Notes: generated from the sequence alone by a model not told the origin. Shown: positions 1-6,929, counted from the first letter of the stretch. The stretch is DNA of 7,082 nucleotides from a bacterium (GCA_037131655.1 JBAXQP010000143.1:1-7082); one strand, 5' to 3'. Translations and numbers: made by a program.

Positions 1-1188
1 TATGGCCGCTGGAATGATGCAACTGAACCAAATCAATTCGGCACTCATGAATTTATGAATTTCTGCCGCCTGATCGGCTCCGAACCTTATCTGACAGCGA
101 ATGTGGGGACGGGTTCACCACAGGAATTTCATTACTGGATGGAATACTGTAACGCTCCAATTAATTCCACAACGTTAGCAGACCAGCGGGCAGAAAACGG
201 ATCACCCGAGCCTTTCGGCGTTAAATTCTGGGAAATTGGGAATGAAACCTGGGGATTTGGCGGAACCAATACGGCAGAAGGTTATGCGGACACTTACCGC
301 CGATTTGTGACGATGATGCCGGGATATGATGTGCCACTTTTTACAATTCCAAGTGGTCCCTATGATGACGACCGCGATTGGACACGCCGATTCTTCGAGC
401 AAAATCAGCGGGCGAAGCCAACCACAATCGGCGGATGGTCCGTTCATTATTATTTTGAAAGCGGCACTGAAAGCCTTAACTTTACTTTGAAAGATTGGTA
501 TTCGATGCTTCATCAAGCCAAACATCTGGAAGAGGTAATCGAGGGCCAATGGGGCGTCCTTAGCGAGTTTGACCCCGATCGAAGGATTAAACTGATCATA
601 AATGAATGGGGCGCTCAGCATCTGCCAGGCTCAGAAGCAAGTCCGAAGCACTTATATGGCCAGGTTCCGACTATGAGGGATGCGGTAATCGATGCGTTTA
701 GTCTGGACATCTTCAATCGCCATGCGGACAAAGTTCACATGGCAAACATCTGTTTATTAACAAATGCCCTCCAGGGGTTGTTCTTAACGGATGGCGACAA
801 GTTTGTAGCAACGCCGGTTTTCTATATTTATGAGTTGTATGCCGTACACCAGAATGCCCAGGGACTTGATGTTGACATTAGTTCGCCGCAAGTTGAGAAT
901 TTACCCGCTCTAGCAGGTTCAGCTTCGGTGAAAGGCAATACGATTGCGCTCACCGTTACTAATCTTCATGCCACTGAAAATATGGAAGCTGAGATATGCC
1001 TGCGGGGCGCCAATATAAGAGAGGCCCGGCTGACAACCCTTTCTCATGAAGATATTCGCGCCAACAACACTTTTTCGCATCCATTTGAGGTCATACCCAA
1101 GGTATCGTCTCTTACGGCTAATACTGATGCTTTAATAGTACGGTTTGAGCCGGCTTCGGTTAATCGTATTGATATAGAAATCGGTTAG
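1..1188 (+). CDS. GH51 alpha-L-arabinofuranosidase, C-terminal part (5' end outside window)
   Basis: The frame is open from base 1, so the gene starts upstream; the ATG at 55 is internal. The 395 visible residues match the later part of a GH51 alpha-L-arabinofuranosidase, a retaining enzyme that removes terminal arabinofuranose from arabinan, arabinoxylan or their oligosaccharides. Seen: the GTHEFMNFCRLIGSEPYL and NVGTG blocks of the (beta/alpha)8 barrel; W-E-I-G-N-E, whose last Glu (codon 244-246) is the expected acid/base; a conserved SVHYY strand (near 440-455); and I-I-N-E-W, whose Glu (codon 604-606) is the expected nucleophile. The two Glu are 120 residues apart, like E175 and E294 of Geobacillus stearothermophilus AbfA. 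From about base 900 follows a beta-rich tail (LTVTNLH and after) typical of the GH51 C-terminal beta-sandwich. Roughly 100 or more N-terminal residues are missing, so a signal peptide or location cannot be judged. It ends at TAG 45 bp before the transporter gene and probably shares its transcript. Family call is firm; the exact substrate is inferred. Confidence 0.93.
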   Translation, partial: YGRWNDATEPNQFGTHEFMNFCRLIGSEPYLTANVGTGSPQEFHYWMEYCNAPINSTTLADQRAENGSPEPFGVKFWEIGNETWGFGGTNTAEGYADTYRRFVTMMPGYDVPLFTIPSGPYDDDRDWTRRFFEQNQRAKPTTIGGWSVHYYFESGTESLNFTLKDWYSMLHQAKHLEEVIEGQWGVLSEFDPDRRIKLIINEWGAQHLPGSEASPKHLYGQVPTMRDAVIDAFSLDIFNRHADKVHMANICLLTNALQGLFLTDGDKFVATPVFYIYELYAVHQNAQGLDVDISSPQVENLPALAGSASVKGNTIALTVTNLHATENMEAEICLRGANIREARLTTLSHEDIRANNTFSHPFEVIPKVSSLTANTDALIVRFEPASVNRIDIEIG

Positions 1189-1233
1189 AAGGGAACCACA
1201 ACACGGGGGCAACCTCGGTTAAAACATAGCTTT

Positions 1234-2223
1234 ATGAATGTAGCAACACTTGGATTCATGCTTTCGCTGTTTGGCGGCGTCTTATTTGGCGTTTATATGG
1301 TGCCGCGTAAAGCCTCTAAGCTCGATAACAATTCCTTTTTATGGATTCTGGGAATAAGCGTCGCAATTAGTTCCACTTTGGTTCGGCTTGCGTTTGGAGA
1401 GCGGGCGCTAAATGACCCTTCCGATATACTACTTTCAACCGGTTGCGGTGTTCTCTGGTTTATCGGGACGATTGGCTACTCACAGGCAGTCAGACTAATC
1501 GGTCTAACCCGCTCTACTCCTATAAAGAACTTAGGGCCAATCCTCGTCACTATTTATGGGATCGGCATCTTTAAGGAATTTGTTATAAATAAGCCATTAC
1601 CGTTAGCCGAAGCTGTCTTGGGCAGTTTGCTGATGACAATGTCCGCAATAATCTTCGGCCAGACGGCAGCGGGGGAAGTCCCGGATAATTCCGCCGCTTT
1701 TGACCCCAATCGCCCAGCCAAGGAACGCTCACGACTATTTCGGATAGGAATTCTCTGGAGTCTATTGGCAGCTTTTTGTTACAGCGGTTACACCGTGCCG
1801 CAGAAGCTAATCTTCCATCACATGCGTACACAGGCTTGGTTTGACTATCAAATCAGCCCAATGTCCTTTTTGAGCGGGATGGGGTTAGGGGTCGGAATTG
1901 CAGCGGTGATTTACTATGCGATCGCTCACCCCAAGATTCTTGTCCCACGCGTCACCAGCCGTCGCGAATGGATGCTAGCCTCATTAACTGGTTTGGCATG
2001 GGTAGGAGCAGCTGCAGCGGCCAGCAAAGCGATGTCCTATATCTCCATGTCCGTCTCCGTCCCTGCCTCGAATCTAAGTACTCTTATTACAGTCGCTTTT
2101 GGGATATGGGTTTACCGTGAAATTCATATTGAACGACATAGGGCCGGTATTCTTTTAGGATTACTCGCCTCTGCCGTCGGCGTTGTTCTGCTCTCTCTAG
2201 CGACAGGTCATGGCAAAGTCTAA
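1234..2223 (+). CDS. DMT-superfamily sugar transporter (GRP/RhaT-like), 10 TM
   Basis: This 329-residue integral inner-membrane protein has about ten hydrophobic segments (near residues 5-24, 35-52, 64-82, 97-113, 124-143, 170-187, 209-231, 246-264, 274-293, 303-323), with a polar loop at 144-168 between halves. The halves look duplicated: GVYMVPRK (19-26) matches GYTVPQK (185-191), and S-T-P-I-K-N-L (94-100) matches S-V-P-A-S-N-L (275-281), each followed by a short charged turn (FKEF, YREI). This 5+5 layout is that of the drug/metabolite transporter superfamily, and the sequence style is closest to the glucose/ribose (GRP, GlcU) and rhamnose (RhaT) sugar permeases. Lying 45 bp after an arabinofuranosidase in the same direction, it probably imports arabinose or another released sugar; the substrate is inference. 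No clear Shine-Dalgarno precedes ATG 1234; ATG 1258 is an alternative that would shorten TM1. A terminator follows at 2243. A generic EamA-type exporter is the main alternative. Confidence 0.82.
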   Translation: MNVATLGFMLSLFGGVLFGVYMVPRKASKLDNNSFLWILGISVAISSTLVRLAFGERALNDPSDILLSTGCGVLWFIGTIGYSQAVRLIGLTRSTPIKNLGPILVTIYGIGIFKEFVINKPLPLAEAVLGSLLMTMSAIIFGQTAAGEVPDNSAAFDPNRPAKERSRLFRIGILWSLLAAFCYSGYTVPQKLIFHHMRTQAWFDYQISPMSFLSGMGLGVGIAAVIYYAIAHPKILVPRVTSRREWMLASLTGLAWVGAAAAASKAMSYISMSVSVPASNLSTLITVAFGIWVYREIHIERHRAGILLGLLASAVGVVLLSLATGHGKV

Positions 2224-2242
2224 ACGAAAAGGCACAAATTCT

Positions 2243-2271
2243 TTACTGGTAGTCTTACCAGTAATTTTGTT
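2243..2271 (+). terminator. Intrinsic terminator after the arabinofuranosidase-transporter operon
   Basis: A perfect 9-bp stem TTACTGGTA (2243-2251) and TACCAGTAA (2256-2264) with a GTCT loop is followed at once by TTTTGTT. It begins 19 bp after the transporter stop codon, so it should end the two-gene transcript and insulate the PEP-CTERM unit. The stem is fairly AT-rich, so efficiency may be moderate. Confidence 0.85.
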
Positions 2272-2352
2272 ATATATATTTGAAAGTGAATTCACCATCG
2301 TACTTTATGCTGTTACATTGACTGATTTTCGATTTTTAGGAAATTTTTGCTC

Positions 2353-2381
2353 TTGACAAACAGCCCTACCCGTGTTATTAT
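2353..2381 (+). promoter_or_regulatory. Strong sigma70-type promoter with extended -10 for the PEP-CTERM gene
   Basis: A consensus -35 box TTGACA (2353-2358) is separated by exactly 17 bp from TATTAT (2376-2381), a 5-of-6 match to the -10 consensus. TGT immediately before the -10 (2373-2375) fits the extended -10 motif TGn. The A/T tracts just upstream (about 2326-2349) could act as an UP element. Transcription would start near 2388, giving a leader of about 83 nt before the ATG at 2471. The boxes are read directly; strength and start point are inferred. Confidence 0.85.
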
Positions 2382-2387
2382 GAACAT

Positions 2388-2470
2388 GTTGATTGGTTGA
2401 AGCCAAAGTGCACCGAAAGCAGTCAGTCAGCAAAAGTAAAAGCAAAAATGCCTTTAAAGGAGTATGTTTT
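2388..2470 (+). promoter_or_regulatory. A-rich 5' leader and ribosome binding site of the PEP-CTERM gene
   Basis: The predicted leader is purine- and A-rich, with repeated AAAAG-like runs at about 2431-2448, and shows no strong internal hairpin. It ends in AAAGGAG (2456-2462), a strong Shine-Dalgarno 8 nt before ATG 2471. This decides the start: the frame is open further up to a TTG at 2393, but that codon lies within a few bases of the predicted transcription start and lacks a ribosome binding site. Unstructured A-rich leaders often favour efficient ribosome loading; that role here is inferred. Confidence 0.7.
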
Positions 2471-3181
2471 ATGAGACTTCGAAGTTTGTTTGCAGTAGGC
2501 GCCTTGACACTAACCCTCGGCGCGATGGCAGGTGTCGCAGCTTTCACCGTTAGCCTTCCAACCCAGACATGGGTAACAGCATTACAGGGTGATGTTACTA
2601 TTAATGCTACGGAAATAGTTACATGGACCCAACTACCTGATGTTAATGTTGATGATTTTGGTAACACATGTGCGACTATCCTTACGACCTTTCAGATTGA
2701 TACCCGCTACGTAGATATTCTTTTCAAGGATAGTAGTTCTGTTGCCCATTTAGGCAGTACTGTTGCTAATGGTACAACTTTTGCATTAATCGGTGGCGGT
2801 TGGGCCAAAGCGCAGACAGCTGGTCAAGCAGCTGGTGGCTCGATTACCAGAACTGGTAACATCTTAAATGTTGTGTTTGGCGTTGGAGCACCTGGTGACC
2901 CAGGTATCGCATCACCAAAAACTAACCTCTTGAAAAATGGTAACAATTCAGCAATACAATTCGTTGTTAAGACTAATGCGATTGCTGCTGACTTCGCAAA
3001 TGCCAAATACACGATTGGTCGTGTTGGTGATAACTTTATTACCAGTAATGGTACAACTAGATATAACGCAGCGAATACAGGCGGTGTCTTTCAAGCCACT
3101 AAAGTCGTTCCTGAGCCCAGTGCGATCATTGCACTCGTAACAGGACTCGGTAGCTTACTAGCTCTGCGACGCAAAGCCTAA
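2471..3181 (+). CDS. Secreted PEP-CTERM sorting-domain protein of unknown function
   Basis: The 236-residue product opens with a classical Sec signal peptide: basic MRLR, a hydrophobic core to about residue 17, then likely cleavage after A-M-A (20) or V-A-A (24). It ends with a PEP-CTERM sorting signal: V-V-P-E-P-S (212-217, PEP at bases 3110-3118), a hydrophobic helix to 232 and the basic tail RRKA. In known systems this tail is recognised by an exosortase that cleaves at PEP and releases or anchors the protein in the envelope or matrix. The middle (25-211) is rich in Thr, Gly, Asn, Val and Ala, has one Cys (67), and looks like a beta-rich extracellular domain; I recognise no family and see no catalytic motif. 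No exosortase is in the window. The unit has its own strong promoter, ribosome binding site and terminator, and its codons favour GGT, GTT, GCT and ACT, unlike the neighbouring genes, which suggests high expression. The sorting call is firm; function is unknown. Confidence 0.9.
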   Translation: MRLRSLFAVGALTLTLGAMAGVAAFTVSLPTQTWVTALQGDVTINATEIVTWTQLPDVNVDDFGNTCATILTTFQIDTRYVDILFKDSSSVAHLGSTVANGTTFALIGGGWAKAQTAGQAAGGSITRTGNILNVVFGVGAPGDPGIASPKTNLLKNGNNSAIQFVVKTNAIAADFANAKYTIGRVGDNFITSNGTTRYNAANTGGVFQATKVVPEPSAIIALVTGLGSLLALRRKA

Positions 3182-3211
3182 TAAGCTTGCTGATCAGACC
3201 ACATTAATTAC

Positions 3212-3247
3212 AACAGCTCATCTTCGGATGGGCTGTTTTCTTTTGTT
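3212..3247 (+). terminator. Intrinsic terminator of the PEP-CTERM gene with UUCG tetraloop
   Basis: AACAGCTCATC (3212-3222) pairs with GATGGGCTGTT (3227-3237) over 11 bp with a single wobble pair, closed by C-TTCG-G, an exceptionally stable tetraloop, and followed by TTCTTTTGTTT. It lies 30 bp after the stop codon. The opposite strand has no good U-tract after the hairpin, so it should work mainly on the plus strand and not for convergent mfd. Confidence 0.93.
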
Positions 3248-3290
3248 TGGAAGTATATACAGATTTCTAATCCACGTCAGAAACGTCTAA

Positions 3291-3356
3291 AGCCCTCATC
3301 ACCCTCCCCTCTTCCCCCAATTGGGGGAGGGGCCTATGAAATAGGGAGTGAGGGCT
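3291..3356. repeat. Long nested inverted repeat (hairpin element) between convergent genes
   Basis: The outer arms AGCCCTCA (3291-3298) and TGAGGGCT (3349-3356) are perfectly complementary. Inside, CCCT (3302-3305) can pair with AGGG (3343-3346), CCCCT (3306-3310) with AGGGG (3328-3332), and the core is the perfect 14-nt palindrome CCCCCAATTGGGGG (3314-3327). The unpaired parts are the CTT bulge at 3311-3313 and about 10 nt at 3333-3342. The C-rich/G-rich arms resemble the dispersed REP- or MITE-like hairpins found between genes in many bacteria, but only one copy is visible here. It may help end mfd transcription. Confidence 0.7.
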
Positions 3357-3366
3357 AACCTGCCAA

Positions 3367-3407
3367 CCCTGAGTACCCTTCGATATGGCCTGACGGCCTA
3401 CTCAGGG
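3367..3407. repeat. Second inverted repeat, 9-bp arms with inner GGCC hairpin
   Basis: CCCTGAGTA (3367-3375) and TACTCAGGG (3399-3407) form perfect 9-bp arms. The interior holds CCCTTCGA (3376-3383) and a small GGCC-TGAC-GGCC hairpin (3387-3398). It ends 15 bp before the mfd stop codon, so it lies in the mfd 3' untranslated region. The arms share no obvious sequence with the hairpin 10 bp away, so these look like two separate elements. A dispersed intergenic repeat is the likeliest nature; a role in 3'-end protection or termination of the mfd mRNA is inferred, since no U-tract follows. Confidence 0.65.
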
Positions 3408-3421
3408 AAGCGGATTTAATA

Positions 3422-6400
3422 CTACTTGAAAGCTTCTGCCAACGCTCGAACGACTGCTTCTACCTCGCCTAGCACATCTTCGCCGATCTTTAGAATCTCT
3501 ATTCCATCCGGCTTAATGCGGTGCTGACGAAAGACGGTCTGTAGTTGGTACATGGTCTTTGGGTTGAACTTAATATCTTTGCGCAACCATAGGAAGATAT
3601 GCCCTGCCCTGCCTTCAATCTTTTGCAGCTTGGCGTCTCTTGCTAGTAAACGCAAGCGAACGATTCGGAATGCAATTTTCACCGGCGGAGGCGGTTCACC
3701 ATAGCGGTCTTTAAGCTCCGCAAGAAGGTCATTGAAGCCAACATCATCAGAGATACTGCCCAAGCGTTTGTAATAATACAGGCGCTGCCCTTCATCTTCC
3801 ACATATTTCTTTGGAATAAGCGCGGATACCGGCAAATCAATGGAAGGCAAAGTTGGGAATAAAATCTCATCCTGCGGAGTGCCCTGTATCTCATGAATCG
3901 CTTCGTTGACTAGCTGCATATAAAGCTCAAAGCCAACCCCGGCCATCGCGCCATGCTGCTTTGCGCCCAGCAACTCACCGGCGCCTCTGATTTGCATATC
4001 CCGCATTGCAAGGGAAAACCCTGAGCCTAATTCACTGAACTCCTTCAACGCAGCCAAGCGCTGGTAAGCCACATCGTTTAACTGTTTGCCTACTCTATAA
4101 AGTAAATAAGCATAGGCCTGCCTATCTGAACGCCCAACACGGCCACGCAACTGGTAAAGCTGAGACAACCCCATTCGATGAGCGCGGTCAACAATAATCG
4201 TATTCACATTCGGGATATCCAACCCATTTTCAATAATGGTCGTACAAACCAACACATCATACTTTTGATCGTGGAAATCGATCATCACGCGTTCCAATTC
4301 CGAAGAATCCATCTGGCCATGACCGACAACAAAGCGAGCGTAAGGAAGCATTCGGCTTAACTTATCACAAATGTGATATATGCTTTCAACCCGATTGTGA
4401 ACGAGATAAACCTGCCCACCGCGTGAAAGCTCCCGCATAATCGCATCCCTAACCAATTCATCGTCCCACGGCTTCACATAAGTTCGAATCGCCAAGCGGC
4501 CTGGCGGAGGATCATTAATTACGCTCATGTCGCGGATATCCACCAAAGCCATGTAGAGGGTGCGCGGTATGGGTGTTGCTGTAAGGGTCATGACATCAAC
4601 CTGAGTTCGCTTCTGCTTAAGACGCTCCTTGTGGGTGACGCCGAAACGCTGCTCCTCATCGATTATCAGCAGTCCTAAATCCTTAAACTTAATGTCTTCT
4701 GAGAGTAAGCGATGAGTGCCGATGACAATATCTACTGCCCCTGTCGATAATTCCCCGATGGTTTGTTTTTGCTGTTTTGGAGTTCGAAAACGGCTCAGGA
4801 GCGCAACATTTACAGGGTAAGGCGCAAGGCGTTCGCGGAAGGTGTCGAAATGCTGAGCGGCAAGGATCGTCGTCGGGCACATGATCGCAACCTGGCGGTT
4901 ATCCTGAACCGCTTTGAAGGCGGCCCGAACGGCAACTTCCGTCTTACCAAAACCGACATCGCCGCAAACCAGGCGATCCATTGGGTTTTCTTCTTGCAAG
5001 TCCTCTTTAACATCCGCAATTGCAACCGCTTGTGAAGGTGTTTCGACATAGGGGAATGCCGATTCCATCTCCTGCTGCCAGGGTGTATCAGGGCTGTATG
5101 GGGGCCTCTCCGCTTTCCTGCGAGCCGCATACAACCTCGTCAACTCCCCCGCGAGTTTCTTCGCCCCCTCCTTCGCAGCCTTGACAGACCGTGTCCACTC
5201 CCCGCCGCCAAGCCGCATAACAGAAGCATTTTCTTCCCCCGGAGCTAAATACTTTTGAATGCGGTCAATCTGCTCGACCGGCACAAACATCCTATCCGGC
5301 GGAGCGTAGTCAATTTGCAAAAATTCACGCTCTGTTTTGTCGCGCTCCATCTTGACCAAGCCTCGGAAGACACCGACGCCATGATAAATATGAACAACGA
5401 AGTCGCCCGGTTTGAGGTCAAGCAGCGAAGCAATCGGCACACCCTCATGAACCCTTTTGGCCGGCATACGCAATCGAGCAACGCCGAATAGCTCAGTATC
5501 GGTCACAAAGGCAAATTGGGCTTCAGGCATCACAAAGCCGCCCGCAAGGTTCCCATGAACAAGTTGAGCTATTCCCGGCGCAAGTTCACCCTCGGTAATA
5601 GCTTCGGTGTTTGGAATTTCCAATTCGGTCAGCATCTGGGAAGCGCGGTGCGGTTGGTCGGTCGCAACAATTACTAATAGGCCTTTATCGAGCCAGTTCT
5701 TCATCGCCTGCACGAGAGCTAACGCCTGGCCATGATAGGGTGATAACGAGGACGCCTTAAGCTCAACTTGCCCGTCAGGTTTAAACCAAGGCACATCTGC
5801 CCCCATCGCATTCAACGAAAGTACACTTGATTTTGATCCAAGTTTTGCGATAGGCAGCAGGAATGCCTGCGGTTCAGTCGGAAGTATCTCTCCGCGTCTT
5901 AGGTGGGCATCAATCACATGCTGAGCGTCTTCAAAGGCACGTTCGAGCTGGCCATCCAACTCTAATGGCTCATCCAGCACCACTAAGCCATCCTCAGATA
6001 GGTAAGAAAGCCCGCCCTGACTCGCTGGATTCAAATTAGGCCGATAGAGGTCCACTCTGTCGAAATAAGAGCCGTGTTCTAATGCTAAGGCATCTTCTTG
6101 GATTCGCTCCTCCAATGTCTCGCGCGCCTCATAAGGAAGCTGGTCTTTGTACTCAATTAATCGCTTACGCACCTCAACTGCCAGCTTCCTGCCAGCTTCT
6201 GGAACAAAAATTGTTTCCCGCGCAGGAGCCACTATGACATCAGAGATTTCCCGTATTGACCGCTGGGAGGTAGGGTCAAATTCTCGAATGCTTTCAACCG
6301 TATCACCGAACAACTCAATTCGAACGGGAAAAGGGAGGGCCAATGGGAAGAGGTCAATAATACCGCCGCGATGACTATATTGTCCCGGCAGCCTCACTGG

Positions 6401-6928
6401 TTCTTGATTTTCATAGCCAATACGAATCAGCCGTTTTAATAATACTTCAAGATCCCAATCAACACCAACACGAATAACCGTCAATAGGCTTTTGAGGTGC
6501 TCAGGGGCTAATGTAAGTTCCAGCGCTGCGGCGCCTGTAGCAATAACAATAATTGGTTCACCGGAAGCAAGAGCCATAAGCGAACCGAGGCGGTCTGAGA
6601 GAACTCCCATTTCAGGCGGGGCATCATCAAAAAGCATACTTAGCGAGGACGGCATCATCCGAAGGGATTGATCGGGAACTCCAGCCAGACGTAATCGCGC
6701 CTGCCACTGCACCGCTCGATCGTGAGTGGGCGTGATTATCAACATTGGGCGCGGCTCATCATGCCAAAGCGCTGCTATAAGTAGAGGCTTCGCTTCAGGA
6801 GCAACATCCGACCATTCTGCTCTTCCCTTTGCCTTGCGAAGCAACTGCCGGACCGAGGTCAAGCTCTCCGGTCGAGCTAGCCATTCATTAAGATGCATCG
6901 TATTCATTGTACCCGTGCAGCCATGCAC
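3422..6928 (-). CDS. mfd: Transcription-repair coupling factor Mfd
   Basis: Mfd is the cytoplasmic ATP-driven DNA translocase that pushes or removes RNA polymerase stalled at DNA damage and recruits UvrA for nucleotide excision repair. The 1168-residue length is near the 1148 of E. coli Mfd. In order: an N-terminal UvrB-like region (about 15-350) with LPGQYSHRGGIIDLFP (180-195) and E-F-D-P-T-S-Q-R (216-223) but no Walker A, as usual for Mfd; the RNA-polymerase-interacting domain (about 504-575, PGDFVVHIYHGVGVF and LGGGEW at 573-578); the translocase with Walker A GDVGFGKT (656-663), DEEQ (757-760), TATPIPRT (783-790), QLRGRVGR (926-933) and the RGAG motif (981-984); and a C-terminal TRCF domain (about 1035-1135). 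All key residues are intact. The start is uncertain: GTG 6928 has AGGA 10 nt upstream, while in-frame ATGs at 6907 and 6898 give N-termini 7 or 10 residues shorter. It runs convergent to the PEP-CTERM gene and divergent from the next one. Confidence 0.98.
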   Translation of the reverse strand: MHGCTGTMNTMHLNEWLARPESLTSVRQLLRKAKGRAEWSDVAPEAKPLLIAALWHDEPRPMLIITPTHDRAVQWQARLRLAGVPDQSLRMMPSSLSMLFDDAPPEMGVLSDRLGSLMALASGEPIIVIATGAAALELTLAPEHLKSLLTVIRVGVDWDLEVLLKRLIRIGYENQEPVRLPGQYSHRGGIIDLFPLALPFPVRIELFGDTVESIREFDPTSQRSIREISDVIVAPARETIFVPEAGRKLAVEVRKRLIEYKDQLPYEARETLEERIQEDALALEHGSYFDRVDLYRPNLNPASQGGLSYLSEDGLVVLDEPLELDGQLERAFEDAQHVIDAHLRRGEILPTEPQAFLLPIAKLGSKSSVLSLNAMGADVPWFKPDGQVELKASSLSPYHGQALALVQAMKNWLDKGLLVIVATDQPHRASQMLTELEIPNTEAITEGELAPGIAQLVHGNLAGGFVMPEAQFAFVTDTELFGVARLRMPAKRVHEGVPIASLLDLKPGDFVVHIYHGVGVFRGLVKMERDKTEREFLQIDYAPPDRMFVPVEQIDRIQKYLAPGEENASVMRLGGGEWTRSVKAAKEGAKKLAGELTRLYAARRKAERPPYSPDTPWQQEMESAFPYVETPSQAVAIADVKEDLQEENPMDRLVCGDVGFGKTEVAVRAAFKAVQDNRQVAIMCPTTILAAQHFDTFRERLAPYPVNVALLSRFRTPKQQKQTIGELSTGAVDIVIGTHRLLSEDIKFKDLGLLIIDEEQRFGVTHKERLKQKRTQVDVMTLTATPIPRTLYMALVDIRDMSVINDPPPGRLAIRTYVKPWDDELVRDAIMRELSRGGQVYLVHNRVESIYHICDKLSRMLPYARFVVGHGQMDSSELERVMIDFHDQKYDVLVCTTIIENGLDIPNVNTIIVDRAHRMGLSQLYQLRGRVGRSDRQAYAYLLYRVGKQLNDVAYQRLAALKEFSELGSGFSLAMRDMQIRGAGELLGAKQHGAMAGVGFELYMQLVNEAIHEIQGTPQDEILFPTLPSIDLPVSALIPKKYVEDEGQRLYYYKRLGSISDDVGFNDLLAELKDRYGEPPPPVKIAFRIVRLRLLARDAKLQKIEGRAGHIFLWLRKDIKFNPKTMYQLQTVFRQHRIKPDGIEILKIGEDVLGEVEAVVRALAEAFK

Positions 6929-6929
6929 G
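6914..6929. other. Hairpin overlapping the mfd GTG start codon
   Basis: CGTGCA (6914-6919) and TGCACG (6924-6929) form a perfect 6-bp stem with a 4-nt loop, read on either strand. In the mfd mRNA it would bury the GTG at 6928, or, if translation starts at ATG 6907, stand 7 nt before the start codon and hide part of the initiation region. The inverted repeat is certain; an effect on translation is inferred. Confidence 0.5.

Noticed and set aside
202..621. Minus-strand open frame of 139 codons inside the GH51 gene
   Set aside because: It is antisense to conserved catalytic-domain sequence, has no recognisable family and no ribosome binding site that I could see; a shadow of the real frame.
1186..1233. 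Possible TAG readthrough fusing the arabinofuranosidase to the permease, which are in the same frame
   Set aside because: The frame is open across the 45-bp gap, but one chance in three puts neighbours in the same frame, and the permease has a sensible ATG and N-terminus. No recoding signal is visible.
2420..2450. Short repeats (AGTCAGTCAG and AAAAG runs) in the PEP-CTERM leader
   Set aside because: They are low-complexity and too short to be a repeat array or CRISPR; treated as part of an unstructured A-rich leader.
2451..2460. Palindrome CCTTTAAAGG overlapping the PEP-CTERM Shine-Dalgarno
   Set aside because: As RNA it leaves only a 3-bp stem with a 4-nt loop, too weak to hide the ribosome binding site; dimeric operator use is possible but unsupported.
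2393..2470. N-terminal extension of the PEP-CTERM protein from TTG 2393
   Set aside because: It would put 26 polar, basic residues before a normal signal peptide, lies almost at the predicted transcription start and lacks a Shine-Dalgarno, whereas ATG 2471 has an ideal one.
4763..5035. Plus-strand open frame of 90 codons opposite the mfd translocase region
   Set aside because: It mirrors the conserved Walker A region of mfd on the other strand; no independent start signals or domain. The other short frames inside mfd are rejected for the same reason.
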